6,273 nt of DNA, from the NCBI GenBank assembly GCA_018400625.1, contig JAGYMJ010000652.1, positions 1-6,273 on the forward strand. Direction: 5' to 3'. The notes beneath the pieces were generated by a model. The model did no database searches, was not told the DNA's origin, and was given only the letters and a program-made list of their open reading frames with translations. Shown here piece by piece: positions 5,358 to 6,273 of the stretch. The DNA is from Planctomycetota bacterium (lineage in GTDB: Bacteria; Planctomycetota; Brocadiia; SM23-32). Both the position numbers and the translations under genes were made by a program. How positions within the stretch are numbered: position 1 is the stretch's first letter; each line of letters opens with the position of its first letter.

Positions 5358-6155
5358 ATGATGAATAAACAAAAAAAACAGGCGAGGTTTAACCGCTACA
5401 GGTGCAGCCCTGGCATCTGCGTGCACTGTAAAGGGGAACTTGACGAAGATTGGGAAAGGTTTGTGCCGCTCTTTGACAGCGCCTGGAGTAGGGATGCCGT
5501 TACTCTTAATAAAGAGCGAAAAGTTCTTGTGAAGCATAAAATCGAAGAGAAGGGAGAAGTATATTATGTGAAACTTTATTCCAAACGCTATGCAGGAGGG
5601 CTCGAACAGAAACTTCTTCGGGGTTCATCCCTTACCTTTTTTACCAGTAAGGCATTGAAAGATATGTTGATATCGGAGCAACTATTATCCCTTAATGTTG
5701 ATGTTGTCGCCCCCAGTATGGTTATCGATAGAAGATATGGATTTATACAACAGGAAAGCATGCTCATCTCTCGAGAATCTCTCCTGCCTCCGCTCGGACG
5801 CTGTTTTCGGGATGAAGAGCAGTGGCGGTCTTACCTTCCGGCGCTCGAGAACATGATAAGCGATATTGCCGTCATGCATAATAATGGTTACATACAGCGC
5901 GATCCCCATTTCAACAACGTACTCGTAAAAGACAACCTGAAGGTGAAGTGGCTGGATTTTGGCACTATAAAAAGATTTCGGTTGAATAAGAAAAAAGCTT
6001 ATATAGACTTAAAGAAGTTTTGGCTTAAAAGTGTGGAAATGCTCACCGGACGCGTAAGTGAGCCCGGGGAGTTTGCGAAGGATTTGATGGAACGTAATTA
6101 TCCTGAGACTGACATGTTGGATGCGGCGCTGAGAGAAGTTGCAGCGCCAAGCTGA
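5358..6155 (+). CDS. Lipopolysaccharide-kinase-like protein (InaA/WaaP/RIO-type fold)
   Basis: This 265-residue protein, a normal length for bacterial LPS-core/Kdo kinases, shows the small-kinase motifs in order. They are an ATP-anchoring lysine in YYVKLY (K72), a probable helix-C glutamate E107, the catalytic loop YIQRDPHFNNVLV (178-190) with D182 and N187, and the metal-binding DFG at 200-202 within VKWLDFGTIKRF. The usual His of the HRD motif is Gln180. Members of this clan phosphorylate heptose or Kdo of the LPS core at the cytosolic face of the inner membrane; related folds phosphorylate proteins. The N-terminus has three close cysteines (C16, C21, C24) that could bind metal. ATG 5358 is followed by a second ATG, and an in-frame TGA (5355-5357) immediately precedes it, so no earlier start exists. 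No clear Shine-Dalgarno is seen, so translation may depend on the upstream gene. The clan is fairly confident; the exact acceptor is not. Confidence 0.75.
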   Translation: MMNKQKKQARFNRYRCSPGICVHCKGELDEDWERFVPLFDSAWSRDAVTLNKERKVLVKHKIEEKGEVYYVKLYSKRYAGGLEQKLLRGSSLTFFTSKALKDMLISEQLLSLNVDVVAPSMVIDRRYGFIQQESMLISRESLLPPLGRCFRDEEQWRSYLPALENMISDIAVMHNNGYIQRDPHFNNVLVKDNLKVKWLDFGTIKRFRLNKKKAYIDLKKFWLKSVEMLTGRVSEPGEFAKDLMERNYPETDMLDAALREVAAPS

Positions 6156-6251
6156 ATAAGGACTGCTTTACAGCTTGATTTCGCATGCCGCTGCAATATT
6201 TGGGAAATCTGGCTAGCAGCTTGGCCGAAAAGGTTGTAAATGGTTTGTAGT

Positions 6252-6269
6252 GAGCCCTTTTAAGGGCTC
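6252..6269 (+). terminator. Probable terminator hairpin after the cassette, at window edge
   Basis: GAGCCC (6252-6257) and GGGCTC (6264-6269) form a perfect stem around TTTTAA; two further A-T pairs can close the loop. It lies 97 bp after the kinase-like stop codon. The U-tract that would confirm intrinsic termination would lie outside the window, and the visible bases after the stem (CGGA) are not U-rich. Confidence 0.4.
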
Positions 6270-6273
6270 CGGA

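Noticed and set aside
1..6273. CRISPR array, tRNA or rRNA genes
   Set aside because: No regularly spaced repeats, cloverleaf or rRNA-like stretches were noticed by eye on either strand; the only repeats are the two palindromic elements and short inverted repeats.

Overview
The window looks like chromosomal sequence from a Gram-negative bacterium of moderate GC content. The envelope-type gene products point that way: an outer-membrane barrel with a signal peptide, an LPS-kinase-like protein and a multi-pass isoprenylcysteine-methyltransferase-like (ICMT-like) protein. The lineage cannot be fixed from sequence alone; Desulfobacterota, Lentisphaerota/Kiritimatiellota or Planctomycetota relatives are all plausible. 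No rRNA, tRNA or CRISPR array was seen.

Left part (1-1278, minus strand): an MFS-type transporter gene runs off the left edge, with 350 codons visible. Just upstream, joined by an ATGA stop/start overlap, is a 76-codon frame carrying only the N-terminal signature of neutral-ceramidase-like proteins. It is probably the stump of a deleted gene.

Middle part (1279-3311): an Asp/Glu-racemase-family gene (plus strand) converges on a gene for a small PagL-like outer-membrane barrel (minus strand). On either side of this pair lies a copy of an 80-bp imperfect palindrome. The left copy is bounded by a perfect 8-bp direct repeat. The right copy has GTAA at both ends and a degenerate 8-bp direct repeat. 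GTAA termini with 8-bp target duplications are the hallmark of the IS66 family, so these look like two non-autonomous IS66-type MITEs inserted independently. The right copy lies between a near-consensus sigma-70 promoter and the next gene, so it would be transcribed into a long structured 5' UTR.

Right part (3312-6273, plus strand): a co-directional three-gene cassette encodes an ICMT/phospholipid-methyltransferase-like membrane protein with an unassigned C-terminal membrane half, a soluble class I SAM-dependent methyltransferase, and an InaA/WaaP-type LPS-kinase-like protein. A perfect GC-rich palindrome, probably a terminator, follows at the window edge. Two methyltransferases plus a kinase suggest methylation and phosphorylation of a lipid, glycan or LPS-core acceptor. 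That joint role is inference. It is the best candidate here for an uncharacterised system.
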